From Actinomadura sp. NBRC 104425 (GTDB lineage Bacteria > Actinomycetota > Actinomycetes > Streptosporangiales > Streptosporangiaceae), in assembly GCF_030269545.1 (NCBI RefSeq), contig NZ_BSTN01000016.1:92061-156060 (forward strand): a DNA stretch of 64,000 nucleotides. The letters are read 5' to 3'. The notes beneath the pieces were generated by a model. That model was not told the origin of the DNA and did not search any database. It saw only the letters and a list, made by a program, of their open reading frames with translations. The position numbers and the translations under genes are program-made. Shown one piece after another: positions 8,364 through 16,433 of this stretch (its first letter is position 1; every line of letters starts with the position of its first letter).

Positions 8364-9854
8364 TCAGTACGACTTGCCGAACAGGATGCGCTTGCCGTAC
8401 GCCGACGGACGCCCGCACTTGACGCACACGCCGTGCTCCTCGGGCGCCTGCTCGGGGATGACCCGGGGGGTGGCGGCGGTGTCGGCCTTGATGTCGTCCT
8501 CGCACTCGCCGCGGCCGCAGTGGAACGCGTTGGCCCAGCCGCCGGCGACCTGGGCGGTGAAGTCGTCCCAGGAGTCGACGGCGGCGGTGTGCTCGTCGCG
8601 GAACGCCTCGGCGCGGGCCAGCAGGAACGCCTGGAAGTCGGCGAGCACCCCGGGCAGCAGCTCGGGCACCTTCTCCAGCGGGATCTGCTCCTTGCCCTGG
8701 CCCTCGACGGTCGGCAGCCGCCGCACGACGGTGGCGACGCCGTTGTCCAGGTCGCGGGTGCCGAGCTCGATGCGGACCGGGACGCCGCGCATCTCCCACT
8801 CGTTGAACTTGTACCCGGGGGTGAGCTGGGGGCGGTTGTCGTCCACGTGGACGCGGATGCCCATCGCCTTGATCGCCGCGCCCAGGCGGCGGGCCTCGGC
8901 GGCGGTGCGCTCGCCCTGCTCCTTGCGCCCGATCGGGACGACCACCACCTGGTAGGGCGCCAGCCGGGGCGGCAGCACCAGGCCCTTGTCGTCGCCGTGC
9001 GTCATGATGACGCCGCCGATCATGCGGGTGCTCATGCCCCAGGACGTGGTGTGGGCCAGCTTGAGCTGCCCGTCCTCGTCCTGGTACTGGATCTCGAACG
9101 CCTTGGCGAAGTTGGTGCCCAGGTAGTGGGACGTGCCGGCCTGCAGGGCCCGGCCGTCGCGCATCATGCCCTCGATGGTGTAGGTGCGCACGGCGCCCGC
9201 GAAACGCTCGCCGGGGGTCTTCTCCCCCGCCACCACCGGCATGGCGGCCAGCTCGCGGGCCACGCCCGCGTAGGCGTCCAGGGCCCACTTGGTCTCGCGC
9301 ATCGCGTCTTCCTCGTCGACGTGCGCGGTGTGGCCCTCCTGCCACAGGAACTCGGTGGTGCGCAGGAACATCCGGGGCCGCATCTCCCAGCGGACCACGT
9401 TGGCCCACTGGTTGAGCAGCAGCGGCAGGTCGCGGTGCGACTCGATCCACTTGGCCATGTACTCGCCGATGACCGTCTCGGAGGTGGGCCGCACCACCAG
9501 CGGCTCCTCCAGGTCCTTGCCGCCCGCGTGCGTCACCACGGCCAGCTCGGGCGAGAAGCCCTCGACATGCTCGGCCTCCCGCTTGAGGTAGGACTCCGGG
9601 ATGAACAGCGGGAAGACGGCGTTGTCGTGCCCGGCGTCCTTGATGCGCCGGTCCAGGTCCGCCTGGAGCAGCTCCCAGACCCGGTACCCGTACGGCCGGA
9701 TGACCATCGTCCCCCGCACCGGCCCACGGTCGACGAGCTGGGCCTTGATGACCAGCTCGTTGTACCAGGCGGAGAAATCTTCGCTCTGCGGCGTCACACC
9801 TTCACGACTCACGCTGACGAGGGTACTAACAGACGCCCCCCGCCCAGCACACAT
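8364..9854 (-). CDS. proS: Prolyl-tRNA synthetase, archaeal/eukaryotic-like type
   Basis: A class II aminoacyl-tRNA synthetase that charges tRNA-Pro with proline. The 496 residues show the short form without the bacterial editing insert: motif 2 in RWEMRPRMFLRTTEF, the WQEGHTAH segment, then an anticodon-binding domain (about 300-410, VVVVPIGRKEQ) and a C-terminal zinc-type domain with HCGRGEC and CVKCGRP and the terminal tyrosine GKSY. This is the ProS type 3 group found in many actinobacteria. Start: ATG at 9854 follows AGGGGAGGGA closely; GTG at 9812 is an alternative, since conservation begins near residue 20. It is a single-gene unit convergent with the DUF6328 gene. Confidence 0.95.
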   Translation of the reverse strand: MCAGRGASVSTLVSVSREGVTPQSEDFSAWYNELVIKAQLVDRGPVRGTMVIRPYGYRVWELLQADLDRRIKDAGHDNAVFPLFIPESYLKREAEHVEGFSPELAVVTHAGGKDLEEPLVVRPTSETVIGEYMAKWIESHRDLPLLLNQWANVVRWEMRPRMFLRTTEFLWQEGHTAHVDEEDAMRETKWALDAYAGVARELAAMPVVAGEKTPGERFAGAVRTYTIEGMMRDGRALQAGTSHYLGTNFAKAFEIQYQDEDGQLKLAHTTSWGMSTRMIGGVIMTHGDDKGLVLPPRLAPYQVVVVPIGRKEQGERTAAEARRLGAAIKAMGIRVHVDDNRPQLTPGYKFNEWEMRGVPVRIELGTRDLDNGVATVVRRLPTVEGQGKEQIPLEKVPELLPGVLADFQAFLLARAEAFRDEHTAAVDSWDDFTAQVAGGWANAFHCGRGECEDDIKADTAATPRVIPEQAPEEHGVCVKCGRPSAYGKRILFGKSY

Positions 9855-9980
9855 TCCCTCCCCTAGTCAACCCTCCCACCCCCGCCTCAGCCCTACGCGT
9901 GGGCGCCCCCGGCGATCTCGCGCGGACCACCGGAGGATTGCCACGTCCCCGCCACGCCCCCGCCCCTCAACAGAACACAC

Positions 9981-10106
9981 CTAGAACATCGCCCGATGCC
10001 TGCCGACGTACCGAGGCCGCCGCCGGTCGACGGCAAATGCGGCAACGGTCCCCGCCAGCAGCGCGGCCGTGATCACGAGCATCGCGACCACGGCGAACGC
10101 GACCAT
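9981..10106 (-). CDS. Small single-span membrane protein
   Basis: A 41-residue protein with one hydrophobic helix (about residues 2-26, MVAFAVVAMLVITAALLAG) followed by a short basic tail rich in Arg. The ATG at 10106 shares its A with the TGA stop of the upstream gene (TGATG), so the two are translationally coupled and form an operon. The family is not recognised; tail and topology suggest an inner-membrane protein with a cytoplasmic C terminus. Confidence 0.6.
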   Translation of the reverse strand: MVAFAVVAMLVITAALLAGTVAAFAVDRRRPRYVGRHRAMF

Positions 10107-10378
10107 CAGGCACCACCCCCCGCGAGGTACTGCCGCCGCCTCCGCGCTCCCTCGCCGTCCCCCGCCCACAACGGGTACTCGGCCCACAGCCTGTCCTGCC
10201 GGACCGTTTCGGCGATGCACGCCCATTCGGTCGGACCGAACACAGCGGGCTCGATCCCCGCCGCGTGTTCGCGGGCCGGAACCTGAACCCTCAGCCTCGC
10301 GACCAAGTACTTTCCGTCCGCGTCGAACGTCGGCCCGTCCCACCGCCGAGACACGCGCGCCGTAGCCTTGTCGTCCAT
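10106..10378 (-). CDS. Small hypothetical protein paired with a GntR regulator
   Basis: A 90-residue soluble protein starting MDDKATARVSRRWDGPTFDA, not recognised as a named family. ATG at 10378 has GAGGGAG ten bases upstream. It is divergent from the small GntR gene at 10544 and overlaps by one base with the small membrane protein gene downstream. Its first 28 residues resemble those of a truncated reading frame at 10767-10934 (VSRRW, then P, D, A and G at matching positions), which sits in the same position relative to a second GntR gene. This suggests a repeated regulator-target module. The function is unknown. Confidence 0.65.
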   Translation of the reverse strand: MDDKATARVSRRWDGPTFDADGKYLVARLRVQVPAREHAAGIEPAVFGPTEWACIAETVRQDRLWAEYPLWAGDGEGARRRRQYLAGGGA

Positions 10379-10530
10379 CGGAGATCGACTCCCTCGCAGT
10401 CGGTGTCCGTAGGCCCGTCCGGCGGTGCGCACGCCGGACGGGCCGCATCTATGGCCTAACACCACAAGTGTCCCCTTGTGTCTTTAGCTGTCCCTAATGG
10501 TCCTCTGTCATGGCATGTTTTGGTCCGCCT

Positions 10531-10536
10531 TAATCT
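10531..10536 (+). promoter_or_regulatory. -10 element of a leaderless GntR transcript
   Basis: TAATCT matches the TANNNT -10 pattern and lies exactly seven bases before the GTG start of the GntR gene at 10544, the spacing expected when transcription begins at the start codon. The second GntR gene has the same arrangement (TAGCGT, seven bases, GTG). No convincing -35 or Shine-Dalgarno sequence is present. Confidence 0.45.
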
Positions 10537-10543
10537 GTCGTTC

Positions 10544-10792
10544 GTGGGAGAGATCGACCTTGACGGGCCCGAGCCGCTGTTCCAGCAGGTGGCGGACGTC
10601 CTACGGGCGCGCATCGCGGCCGGGACGTACCCGGTCGGGCGACGCATCCCGAGCGTGCGGGACATCGCGGACGAATTCCGCGTGTCACAGACGACGGCAG
10701 AAGCGGCCGTCCGGATCCTGCGCCGGGAAGGACTCACCCGCGCAACACGCGGCCGGGGCACATTCGTCATCGCCGTCCCGCCCACCGACTGA
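10544..10792 (+). CDS. Short GntR-type winged-helix regulator (first copy)
   Basis: An 82-residue protein made up of just a GntR winged-helix DNA-binding domain: PLFQQVADVLRARIAAGTYP, then IPSVRDIADEFRVSQTTAEAA as the helix-turn-helix and RGRGTFVIA as the wing. No effector domain follows; such stand-alone GntR domains are common in actinomycetes. The GTG at 10544 is preferred because the domain begins right there (EIDLDGPEP). There is no ribosome site, which fits a leaderless transcript. It is divergent from the small two-gene operon at 9981-10378, its likely target. Confidence 0.85.
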   Translation: MGEIDLDGPEPLFQQVADVLRARIAAGTYPVGRRIPSVRDIADEFRVSQTTAEAAVRILRREGLTRATRGRGTFVIAVPPTD

Positions 10793-10934
10793 CAGCCGGG
10801 CCGTGAAGACCCCCACCGCCAGGTGAGACGACGGGGGCCGGTTCCCGCGAGAAGTTTCCCGCCGCGTCGTATCTGGGTTCGGTCCACCGCCGCGATACGG
10901 CGTTTGTCGCGGTCCCAGTACGCTCTTCTGCCAT
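10767..10934 (-). pseudogene. Truncated copy of the small GntR-partner protein
   Basis: An ATG at 10934 is preceded by an excellent ribosome site (GGAGG, seven bases away) and begins a 55-codon frame. Residues 9-28 (ATNAVSRRWTEPRYDAAGNF) resemble ATARVSRRWDGPTFDADGKY of the complete protein at 10106-10378. After residue 28 the resemblance stops, and the frame runs antisense into the end of the GntR gene. I read it as the intact 5' end of a duplicated partner gene whose remainder was deleted. It is divergent from the second GntR gene, as the complete copy is from the first. Confidence 0.5.
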
Positions 10935-11089
10935 GGGCTGACCTCCGTGCAGGTCGGTCCTAGGCTCGTTCGGACGTCGCGAGCGCCGGGCGGGCCGCTT
11001 CGTGTTCGGACCCCCAGCCTCCGAAGTTGTTCAGCCCGGTCCAGCGAAGTACAGCGGTCCGGTTATGTCTAGCTATCACCTCAGGTCAC

Positions 11090-11095
11090 TAGCGT
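11090..11095 (+). promoter_or_regulatory. -10 element of the second GntR gene, leaderless
   Basis: TAGCGT (TANNNT) is followed by seven bases and then the GTG start at 11103, the same geometry as at the first GntR gene. A weak TGTCTA lies 18 bases upstream as a possible -35. Confidence 0.45.
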
Positions 11096-11102
11096 TGTAC
11101 AG

Positions 11103-11336
11103 GTGCTCGACCTGGACGGCCCGACGCCGCTGTTTCAGCAGATCGCCGAGATCCTCCGCACCCGCATCGCGGACGGGACCTACCCGGCGGACAAGCGCAT
11201 GCCGCCCGCACGGGCCATAGCCGAGGAGTTCGGCGTCACACGCGGGACCGCCGTAGCCGCCCTCGACGTGCTGAAGGCCGAAGGGCTGATCTACGGGGTA
11301 CGCGGACGCGGGACGTTCCCGCGTGGCAGGGACTGA
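11103..11336 (+). CDS. Short GntR-type winged-helix regulator (second copy)
   Basis: A 77-residue stand-alone GntR DNA-binding domain, paralogous to the one at 10544: LDLDGPTPLFQQIAEILRTR against EIDLDGPEPLFQQVADVLRA, helix-turn-helix ARAIAEEFGVTRGTAVAALD and wing VRGRGTF. It ends soon after the wing. GTG at 11103 is used, without a Shine-Dalgarno sequence. Its divergent neighbour is reduced to a remnant, so its present target is unclear; it may regulate its own promoter or cross-act on the first module. Confidence 0.85.
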   Translation: MLDLDGPTPLFQQIAEILRTRIADGTYPADKRMPPARAIAEEFGVTRGTAVAALDVLKAEGLIYGVRGRGTFPRGRD

Positions 11337-11370
11337 CCCGGCCGCAAGCCATAGACACAAGAAGTGCACC

Positions 11371-11396
11371 CGCGCCCATCCCCGGGCACGGGCGCG
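11371..11396. terminator. Hairpin between convergent GntR and yceI genes
   Basis: CGCGCCC (11371-11377) pairs with GGGCGCG (11390-11396) around a 12-base loop, between two convergent genes. It could serve both strands. The stem is short. Confidence 0.35.
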
Positions 11397-11422
11397 CTGA
11401 GCGCGGGTCAGAGGGGCGCGGG

Positions 11423-11959
11423 TCAGAGGGTGAGGTCGAAGGAGATCCGTACGTCGTCGGCCAGTTTGAGGGCGCCGAAGAACGCCGAGTAGGGCTTGAT
11501 GCCCCAGCGGGTCTGCTTGACGGTCGCCTCGCCCGTGAGCCGGTCGCCGTCCGCGGCGGCGGTGACGGTCAGCGGCTCGGTGCGTCCGGCGACCGTCAGC
11601 TCGCCCTCGACGGTGAACCGCTCGGGCGTGCCGCCGACCCGGGTGGACCGGAAGGTGATCTGGGGATGCTCGCCGGCCCGCAGGATCTCCCGCATGTTGG
11701 CGGCGATCTTCTCGCGGTCGTCGTCCGACAGGGGCAGCACCCCGCCGGTGCCCTCGCGCACCCGCAGGCCGTCCACGTCCACGGCGACCTCGACCGACGA
11801 GTCGCCGGGGCCGCCGCCCACGACGGCGGTGCCGCGCCAGCGGGTCGCCTCGATCGTCAGGTCGTGCCCGGCGCGGCGGCCCAGCCCGCTGCGGCTCGTC
11901 TTGATCAGCAGCCGCCCGTCGTCGGGCCCGAACTCGTGCGTTCCCTCGCGCAGTGCCAT
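11423..11959 (-). CDS. YceI family lipid-binding protein
   Basis: A 178-residue YceI-type protein. The family forms a lipocalin-like barrel that binds isoprenoid or other lipidic ligands. Seen are the start motif GTHEFGPDDGRLLIKTSRSG, the AGHDLTIE strand, FRSTRV and the ending KQTRWGIKPYSAFFGALKLADDVRISFDLTL region. There is no signal peptide, so this copy is probably cytoplasmic. ATG at 11959. The upstream vanW gene on the same strand ends 41 bases before it, so cotranscription is possible. The ligand is unknown. Confidence 0.88.
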   Translation of the reverse strand: MALREGTHEFGPDDGRLLIKTSRSGLGRRAGHDLTIEATRWRGTAVVGGGPGDSSVEVAVDVDGLRVREGTGGVLPLSDDDREKIAANMREILRAGEHPQITFRSTRVGGTPERFTVEGELTVAGRTEPLTVTAAADGDRLTGEATVKQTRWGIKPYSAFFGALKLADDVRISFDLTL

Positions 11960-12000
11960 GGCTCCTCCCCCCGATACGTCTCACGTTACGCCGCAGATCG

Positions 12001-13038
12001 TCAGCGGTCGGCGCCGCGCCGGGGGCCGAGGCAGCGGACCCGGGCCCGCGGCTCGTAGGTGGTGTGGAAGCGTTCGCGGCGCACCGTGCGGCCGTGGCGC
12101 GCCAGTACCCGCCAGACGTCGACCTGGAACCCCCGGGCGCCGCGCGTGGGCACGCACGAGGGCCCCAGCCCGGTGACCGAGCCGTAGGGGGTGAACCCGT
12201 AGCGGGGCGAGGTGGTGGAGCGGACGTCGTAGCGGCGCACGCCCCACAGGCTCACGGTGAGGGAGTCGCCGGTGTACGAGGCGCGGATGGTCACCGGGTG
12301 GCGGGTGTCGTTGGTCCAGGTGAAGTCCAGGTCGGGGTAGGAGACGGCGGCCTCCCGCCCGATCGGGTACTCCGGCATCCACAGGCTGTGGGAACGGGTG
12401 CGGAGGATGCGCAGGCCCGCCTCGAACACCGCGTTGAACAGCGTCGAGGAGACCTGGCAGATGCCGCCGCCCACGTCGTCGGCGACCATCCGGCTGCCCC
12501 TGATCGACGGCGCCGGGACGTAGCCGCGCGCGCGGGTGCGCGGGCCGATCACCCTGTTGAACGAGAACGTCCGGCCGGGCCGCACCACGGTGCCGTCCAG
12601 GGCGCGGGCGGCGAGCTGGATGTTGCGCACCCGCGGCTCGCCCGGCGTGAACCGCGTGGTGTAGGAGCTGATCATCCCCGGTGCGGCGGGCGGCGGCGGA
12701 GCCGGGGCCCGGACGGGGGCAGGGCCGGGCGCGCGGCCCGCGGCGCCCACCCGGCCGAAGGCGGTCGCGTTCTCGGCGGCCGACGCCCGGTCGCCCGCCC
12801 GCGCGCCGAGCCCGGCGGTCAGGTACGTGCCGAGCGCGGCCGCGACCGCGCCCAGCGCCGCCACGACGAACGGCCAGCCGCGCCGCGCGCACGCCGCCAG
12901 GCTCGGCCGGGCCGCGTGGGCGCGGCGGACGCCCCGTGCGCGCCGCAGCGGGCGCGGACGGCGGACGCCCCGCGAACGCCTGACGCGGTGCGCGCGCCGG
13001 GCCCGCGGGCCGGGCGCCGCCTGTGGTCCGGGCACCAT
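12001..13038 (-). CDS. VanW family membrane-anchored protein
   Basis: A 345-residue protein with a very basic Arg-rich N terminus (about 1-55), one transmembrane helix (about 58-80), a Pro/Ala linker and a VanW domain (about 135-270) with PGRTFSFN, VADDVGGGICQVSSTLFNA and the HPVTI strand. VanW proteins occur in some vancomycin-resistance clusters and widely in Gram-positives; the VanW and G5-type domains face the cell wall and their role is unknown. ATG 13038 has GGGGAGG about 12 bases upstream. The long Arg-rich cytoplasmic tail before the helix is notable. No van resistance genes are nearby. Confidence 0.85.
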   Translation of the reverse strand: MVPGPQAAPGPRARRAHRVRRSRGVRRPRPLRRARGVRRAHAARPSLAACARRGWPFVVAALGAVAAALGTYLTAGLGARAGDRASAAENATAFGRVGAAGRAPGPAPVRAPAPPPPAAPGMISSYTTRFTPGEPRVRNIQLAARALDGTVVRPGRTFSFNRVIGPRTRARGYVPAPSIRGSRMVADDVGGGICQVSSTLFNAVFEAGLRILRTRSHSLWMPEYPIGREAAVSYPDLDFTWTNDTRHPVTIRASYTGDSLTVSLWGVRRYDVRSTTSPRYGFTPYGSVTGLGPSCVPTRGARGFQVDVWRVLARHGRTVRRERFHTTYEPRARVRCLGPRRGADR

Positions 13039-13205
13039 GCTCGTGCCACACCTCCCCGTAAGCACCGGGGAAGCGTTACACGGGCGCGCGGGGGCGTGCC
13101 CGGGCACTTCGGCGGGGTTTACCGAGCCGAGTGCCGCGCTTCACCGGCGGCACACCCGGCCGCGGTCATCCGTCCGCGTCCGGCCGTCCGCGCGTGGAAT
13201 GTCCG

Positions 13206-14156
13206 CTACTGCAGCCGGGGCAGCACCTGGTCGCGGTAGAACTCGAAGAACCCGTCGGGTTCGCCGATCTGGTTGATGTAGATCTCGTCGAAGCCGGCCT
13301 CGACGTAGGCGCGGATCGCGGCGGCATGCCGTTCCGGGTCGGGGCCGCACGGCACGTTCTCGCGGACCATGTCCTCGGTGACGAGCCGGCCGATCTGGTC
13401 GAAGTGCCGCGGCGACGGCAGGATCTGCAAGGCCTCGCTCTCGATCGAGTCGCTGCGGCTCAGCCGGTGGGCGGTCTTGACGGCCTGCCCCTCGTCCTGC
13501 CCCCAGCACGCCTTCAGACCCGCCTGCATGGGCTTGCCGTGCCCGCCGGCGCTGCGGAACGCCTGGACCAAGTCCGGGTCGGGCTTGGTCGTCATGAAGC
13601 CGTCGGCGATGCGGCCCGCCAGCGACGCGGCCCGCTGGCCGAACCCGGACAGGTAGATGGGCGGGGGCGCGTCCGGCAGCGTGTAGAGCCGGGCGGTGTC
13701 CACGCGGAAGTGCCGGCCGCGGTGGGTGATCTGGCGGCCGCCGAACAGCGCCCGGATGATCTCCACGGCCTCCTCCAGCATCTCCAGGCGCTCGGCGGCG
13801 GGCGGCCAGGGCGCGCCGGTGATGTGCTCGTTCAGCGCCTCCCCGCTGCCGAGCCCGAGCCGGAACCGGCCGTCCAGCATCACCTGGCTGGTGGCGGCGG
13901 CCTGCGCCACGATCGCCGGGTGCATCCGGACGGTCGGGCAGGTGGCCGCCGTGGTGACCGGCAGCGAGACGGTCTGCGACAGGGCGCCGATCACCGACCA
14001 GACGAATGGGCTGTGGCCCTGCTCGTCCAGCCACGGATGGAAGTGGTCGCTGATCCACAGCGCCTCGAACCCGGCCTCCTCGGCCAGCCGGGCCTGCCGG
14101 ATCAGCTCGGCGGGTCCGTGCTCCTCGCAGGACAGGAAGTAGCCGAAGGTCGTCAT
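13206..14156 (-). CDS. F420-dependent LLM-class oxidoreductase
   Basis: A 316-residue luciferase-like TIM-barrel enzyme of the F420-dependent glucose-6-phosphate dehydrogenase-like group (TIGR03557 pattern). Motifs: the ISDHFHPWLDEQGHSPFVWS segment, LGLGSGEALNEHITG and GRIADGFMTTKPD. These residues in the family bind F420 and the substrate, but the substrate here is not predictable. ATG 14156 starts directly at the first barrel strand (MTTFGYFLSCEEHG). It presumably depends on F420 made elsewhere in the genome. The next gene upstream on the strand, a DUF6158 gene, ends 60 bases before it. Confidence 0.88.
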   Translation of the reverse strand: MTTFGYFLSCEEHGPAELIRQARLAEEAGFEALWISDHFHPWLDEQGHSPFVWSVIGALSQTVSLPVTTAATCPTVRMHPAIVAQAAATSQVMLDGRFRLGLGSGEALNEHITGAPWPPAAERLEMLEEAVEIIRALFGGRQITHRGRHFRVDTARLYTLPDAPPPIYLSGFGQRAASLAGRIADGFMTTKPDPDLVQAFRSAGGHGKPMQAGLKACWGQDEGQAVKTAHRLSRSDSIESEALQILPSPRHFDQIGRLVTEDMVRENVPCGPDPERHAAAIRAYVEAGFDEIYINQIGEPDGFFEFYRDQVLPRLQ

Positions 14157-14216
14157 GGACGCATCCCCCCTTCACCTGGACGCTCGCGCCGCCCCGGCGC
14201 GGTGGCGGCGACCCGT

Positions 14217-14438
14217 TCAGCGGGCGCGGGCGCCCTCGCGCAGCCGTTCGGGATCGACCTCGCGGGACGGTCTGCGCCGCAGGTACTCGGTCTCCAGCTG
14301 GTTCATCCGCCGGGTGTGCTCGCCGAACGCCTGGGCGGCCGCGTGCCGCAGGGCGTCCATCCGGGTCGCGTACAGGTGCCCCAGTTCCCGCAGCAGGTCC
14401 TGGTCGCTGAGCGCGCTGGGTGGGATTCCGGTCGCCAT
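14217..14438 (-). CDS. DUF6158 family small protein
   Basis: A 73-residue acidic/basic helical protein: MATGIPPSALSDQDLLRELG, then HLYATRMDALRHA and an Arg-rich end. The pattern fits DUF6158, a short actinobacterial family of unknown function. ATG 14438 has GAGGA eight bases upstream. It lies between the PAP2 phosphatase gene and the F420 oxidoreductase gene on the same strand, with 41 and 60 base gaps, so these three may be cotranscribed. Confidence 0.75.
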   Translation of the reverse strand: MATGIPPSALSDQDLLRELGHLYATRMDALRHAAAQAFGEHTRRMNQLETEYLRRRPSREVDPERLREGARAR

Positions 14439-14479
14439 GACGCCATTCCTCAAGATCGTCCGATGTGCGTATCTGACGC

Positions 14480-15349
14480 CTACCCGACCGCAGGACGGCA
14501 AACATGCCCGCGGCGGGGCGGGGCTCGGTGCGGATGCGGGCAGAACACGGCCAGGACCCGCTCCCGCTTGCCGAACCGGACCTCGGCCGACGCCGGCGAC
14601 ACCTCCCACCCCGACCCGGCGTTCACCACCGCGACCGCGCCGCGGCCCTCCGGGTGGCTCGCGACGTGCTCCGCGGCGGTCCGGGCCGCCCGCGCCACCG
14701 GCGGACGGGCGGGCCACATCAGCCGCGTGCCGAGCCCGGCCGCCAGGCCGATGCCCAGGCCCGCCAGCACGTCCCCGGGGTAGTGCGCCCCGGTGTAGAC
14801 GCGGGAGAACGCCACGGCGCAGGCGGTGAGCGCGATCGGCGCGGCCACGGCGGCCGGCGCCTCCAGCGCCGCGCCCGTCGCGAAGGCCGCCGCCGACGCC
14901 GAGTGGCCGGACGGGAACGCGGGCGAGGTCGGCAGCCGGAACCGGATCCGGATCGGCGGCACCAGGTCAGCGGCCGGGCGGCGGCGTCCGAAGGCGTGCT
15001 TGCCGACCAGGTTCACGGCCGGGGCGGCCACCGCGATCGCGATCGCGCCGCGCAGCCCGGCGCGCCGCAGCCGGGCCCGCCGCGTCATGCCGAGCGCGCC
15101 GGCCGCGGTGAACCACAACACCCCGTGGTCGGCGGCCCGCGACAGGCGTGGCAGCACGTACTCCAGGCCGGGCAGCCGGGCCGCGGCGACCCGGTCGAAC
15201 GCCCGTCGGTCCAGCCGGTGCAGGGCGCGCCACAGCGGCCCCCGGAAGACGATCCGCCGCCGGGTCACCCCACCGCCGCGCAGGTCGGCCGCCGCTCCCG
15301 CCGCCGGCGCACCCGCCCGGTCAGGCGTCTTCCGGTGAATCGCCTGCAT
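14480..15349 (-). CDS. PAP2 phosphatase with vestigial DAG-kinase-like C terminus
   Basis: A membrane phosphatase of the PAP2 superfamily (289 residues), acting on lipid phosphates or pyrophosphates. All three active-site motifs are present: KHAFGRRRP, FPSGHS and SRVYTGAHYPGD. Several hydrophobic helices surround them. After the last helix (about residue 215) comes GAVAVVNAGSGWEVSPASAEV, which resembles the first strand and glycine-rich loop (VVNPxSG) of the diacylglycerol-kinase catalytic domain found fused to PAP2 in many actinobacteria, but the frame ends 45 residues later. The kinase half is thus probably lost. ATG 15349 has no good ribosome site; GTG at residue 28 is an alternative. Confidence 0.82.
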   Translation of the reverse strand: MQAIHRKTPDRAGAPAAGAAADLRGGGVTRRRIVFRGPLWRALHRLDRRAFDRVAAARLPGLEYVLPRLSRAADHGVLWFTAAGALGMTRRARLRRAGLRGAIAIAVAAPAVNLVGKHAFGRRRPAADLVPPIRIRFRLPTSPAFPSGHSASAAAFATGAALEAPAAVAAPIALTACAVAFSRVYTGAHYPGDVLAGLGIGLAAGLGTRLMWPARPPVARAARTAAEHVASHPEGRGAVAVVNAGSGWEVSPASAEVRFGKRERVLAVFCPHPHRAPPRRGHVCRPAVG

Positions 15350-15458
15350 GCCCGGGGTATCCCCGAGGAGTCCGACATGATTCCCAAAGATCTCAAATCA
15401 GGGGTTACATGCGTGCGATCGTCCCGCACAGGAGGCGGACTGCAATAGGCTTCCCGGC

Positions 15459-16433
15459 ATGAGTCACCCGGAACGGCTCAGCTCCCCGGGTGGCGAGCCG
15501 GTCGGCACCATCACGGACCCTTCCCAGGTGAACGGGCGGGTCGGTGAGTCGCTGGCCGAGTTCGCCAAACGGCACGGGCTGACACGCAGCGCCGCCCGCC
15601 CCCCGCTGCGCGCATACGTCCAGGAGTTGTGGCAGCGCAGAACGTTCATCTGGGCGTTCGCGTCGGCCAAGACGGCCTCTACCTACTCCGCCTCGCGCCT
15701 GGGCCAGCTGTGGCAGGTGCTCACGCCGCTGCTGAACGCAGCCGTCTACTACCTGGTCTTCGGCGTGCTGCTGCAGACCAACCGCGGCATCGACAACTTC
15801 ACCGCCTACCTGATCACGGGCGTCTTCGTCTTCACCTTCACCCAGCGGTCGCTGACCGCCGGGGCCAAATCGGTCGGCAACAACCTGTCGCTGATCCGGG
15901 CGCTGCACTTCCCGCGCGCCTCGCTGCCGTTCGCCTACGTGATCATGGAGCTGCAGCAGCTGCTGATCTCCATGGTGGTGCTGCTGGTGATCGTGCTGGC
16001 CACCGGCGAGATGCCGACCCTGCACTGGCTGCTGGTCGTTCCGGTGCTCATGCTCCAGCTGCTGTTCAACGTGGGCATCAGCCTGGCCGTCGCCCGCGCG
16101 GGCGCGTTCGTGCGCGACATCCAGCAGCTGCTGCCGTTCATCACCCGGACATGGCTGTACTTCTCCGGGGTGTTCTTCTTCATCCCGAAGATGGTGCACC
16201 GGTTCAACGAGGACGGCCACGCCTGGGTCGGGCACATCCTGGAGGCCAACCCCGGCGCGGTCTACATCGAGCTGATGCGCACCGCGCTGATCAGCAGCTT
16301 CCGGCAGGACCTCGTCCCCTACGACCCCAGCTACGCCCGCCTGTGGCTGTACGCGGTCCTGTGGGCCGTCGTCGCCTTCATCGGCGGGTTCTGGTACTTC
16401 TACCGTGCGGAGGAGAGGTACGGCCGTGGCTAA
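15459..16433 (+). CDS. ABC-2 type exporter permease (polysaccharide/teichoic acid type)
   Basis: A 324-residue permease of the TagG/Wzm/RfbD family, which with its ATPase exports a polymer or glycolipid across the membrane. After a hydrophilic N terminus come six hydrophobic segments (about residues 95-120, 130-150, 165-195, 200-225, 235-260, 290-315), with the LGQLWQVLTPLLNAAVYY entry helix typical of the family. Its stop overlaps the ATPase start by 8 bases, so the two are translationally coupled. The substrate is unknown; in mycobacteria the homologous pair exports galactan. It is divergent from the PAP2 phosphatase, which could act on the same lipid-linked material. Confidence 0.88.
   Translation: MSHPERLSSPGGEPVGTITDPSQVNGRVGESLAEFAKRHGLTRSAARPPLRAYVQELWQRRTFIWAFASAKTASTYSASRLGQLWQVLTPLLNAAVYYLVFGVLLQTNRGIDNFTAYLITGVFVFTFTQRSLTAGAKSVGNNLSLIRALHFPRASLPFAYVIMELQQLLISMVVLLVIVLATGEMPTLHWLLVVPVLMLQLLFNVGISLAVARAGAFVRDIQQLLPFITRTWLYFSGVFFFIPKMVHRFNEDGHAWVGHILEANPGAVYIELMRTALISSFRQDLVPYDPSYARLWLYAVLWAVVAFIGGFWYFYRAEERYGRG

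Noticed and set aside
12001..13038. The VanW gene as part of a vancomycin-resistance cluster
   Set aside because: No vanHAX, vanRS or vanY genes are present; VanW proteins are widespread without resistance.
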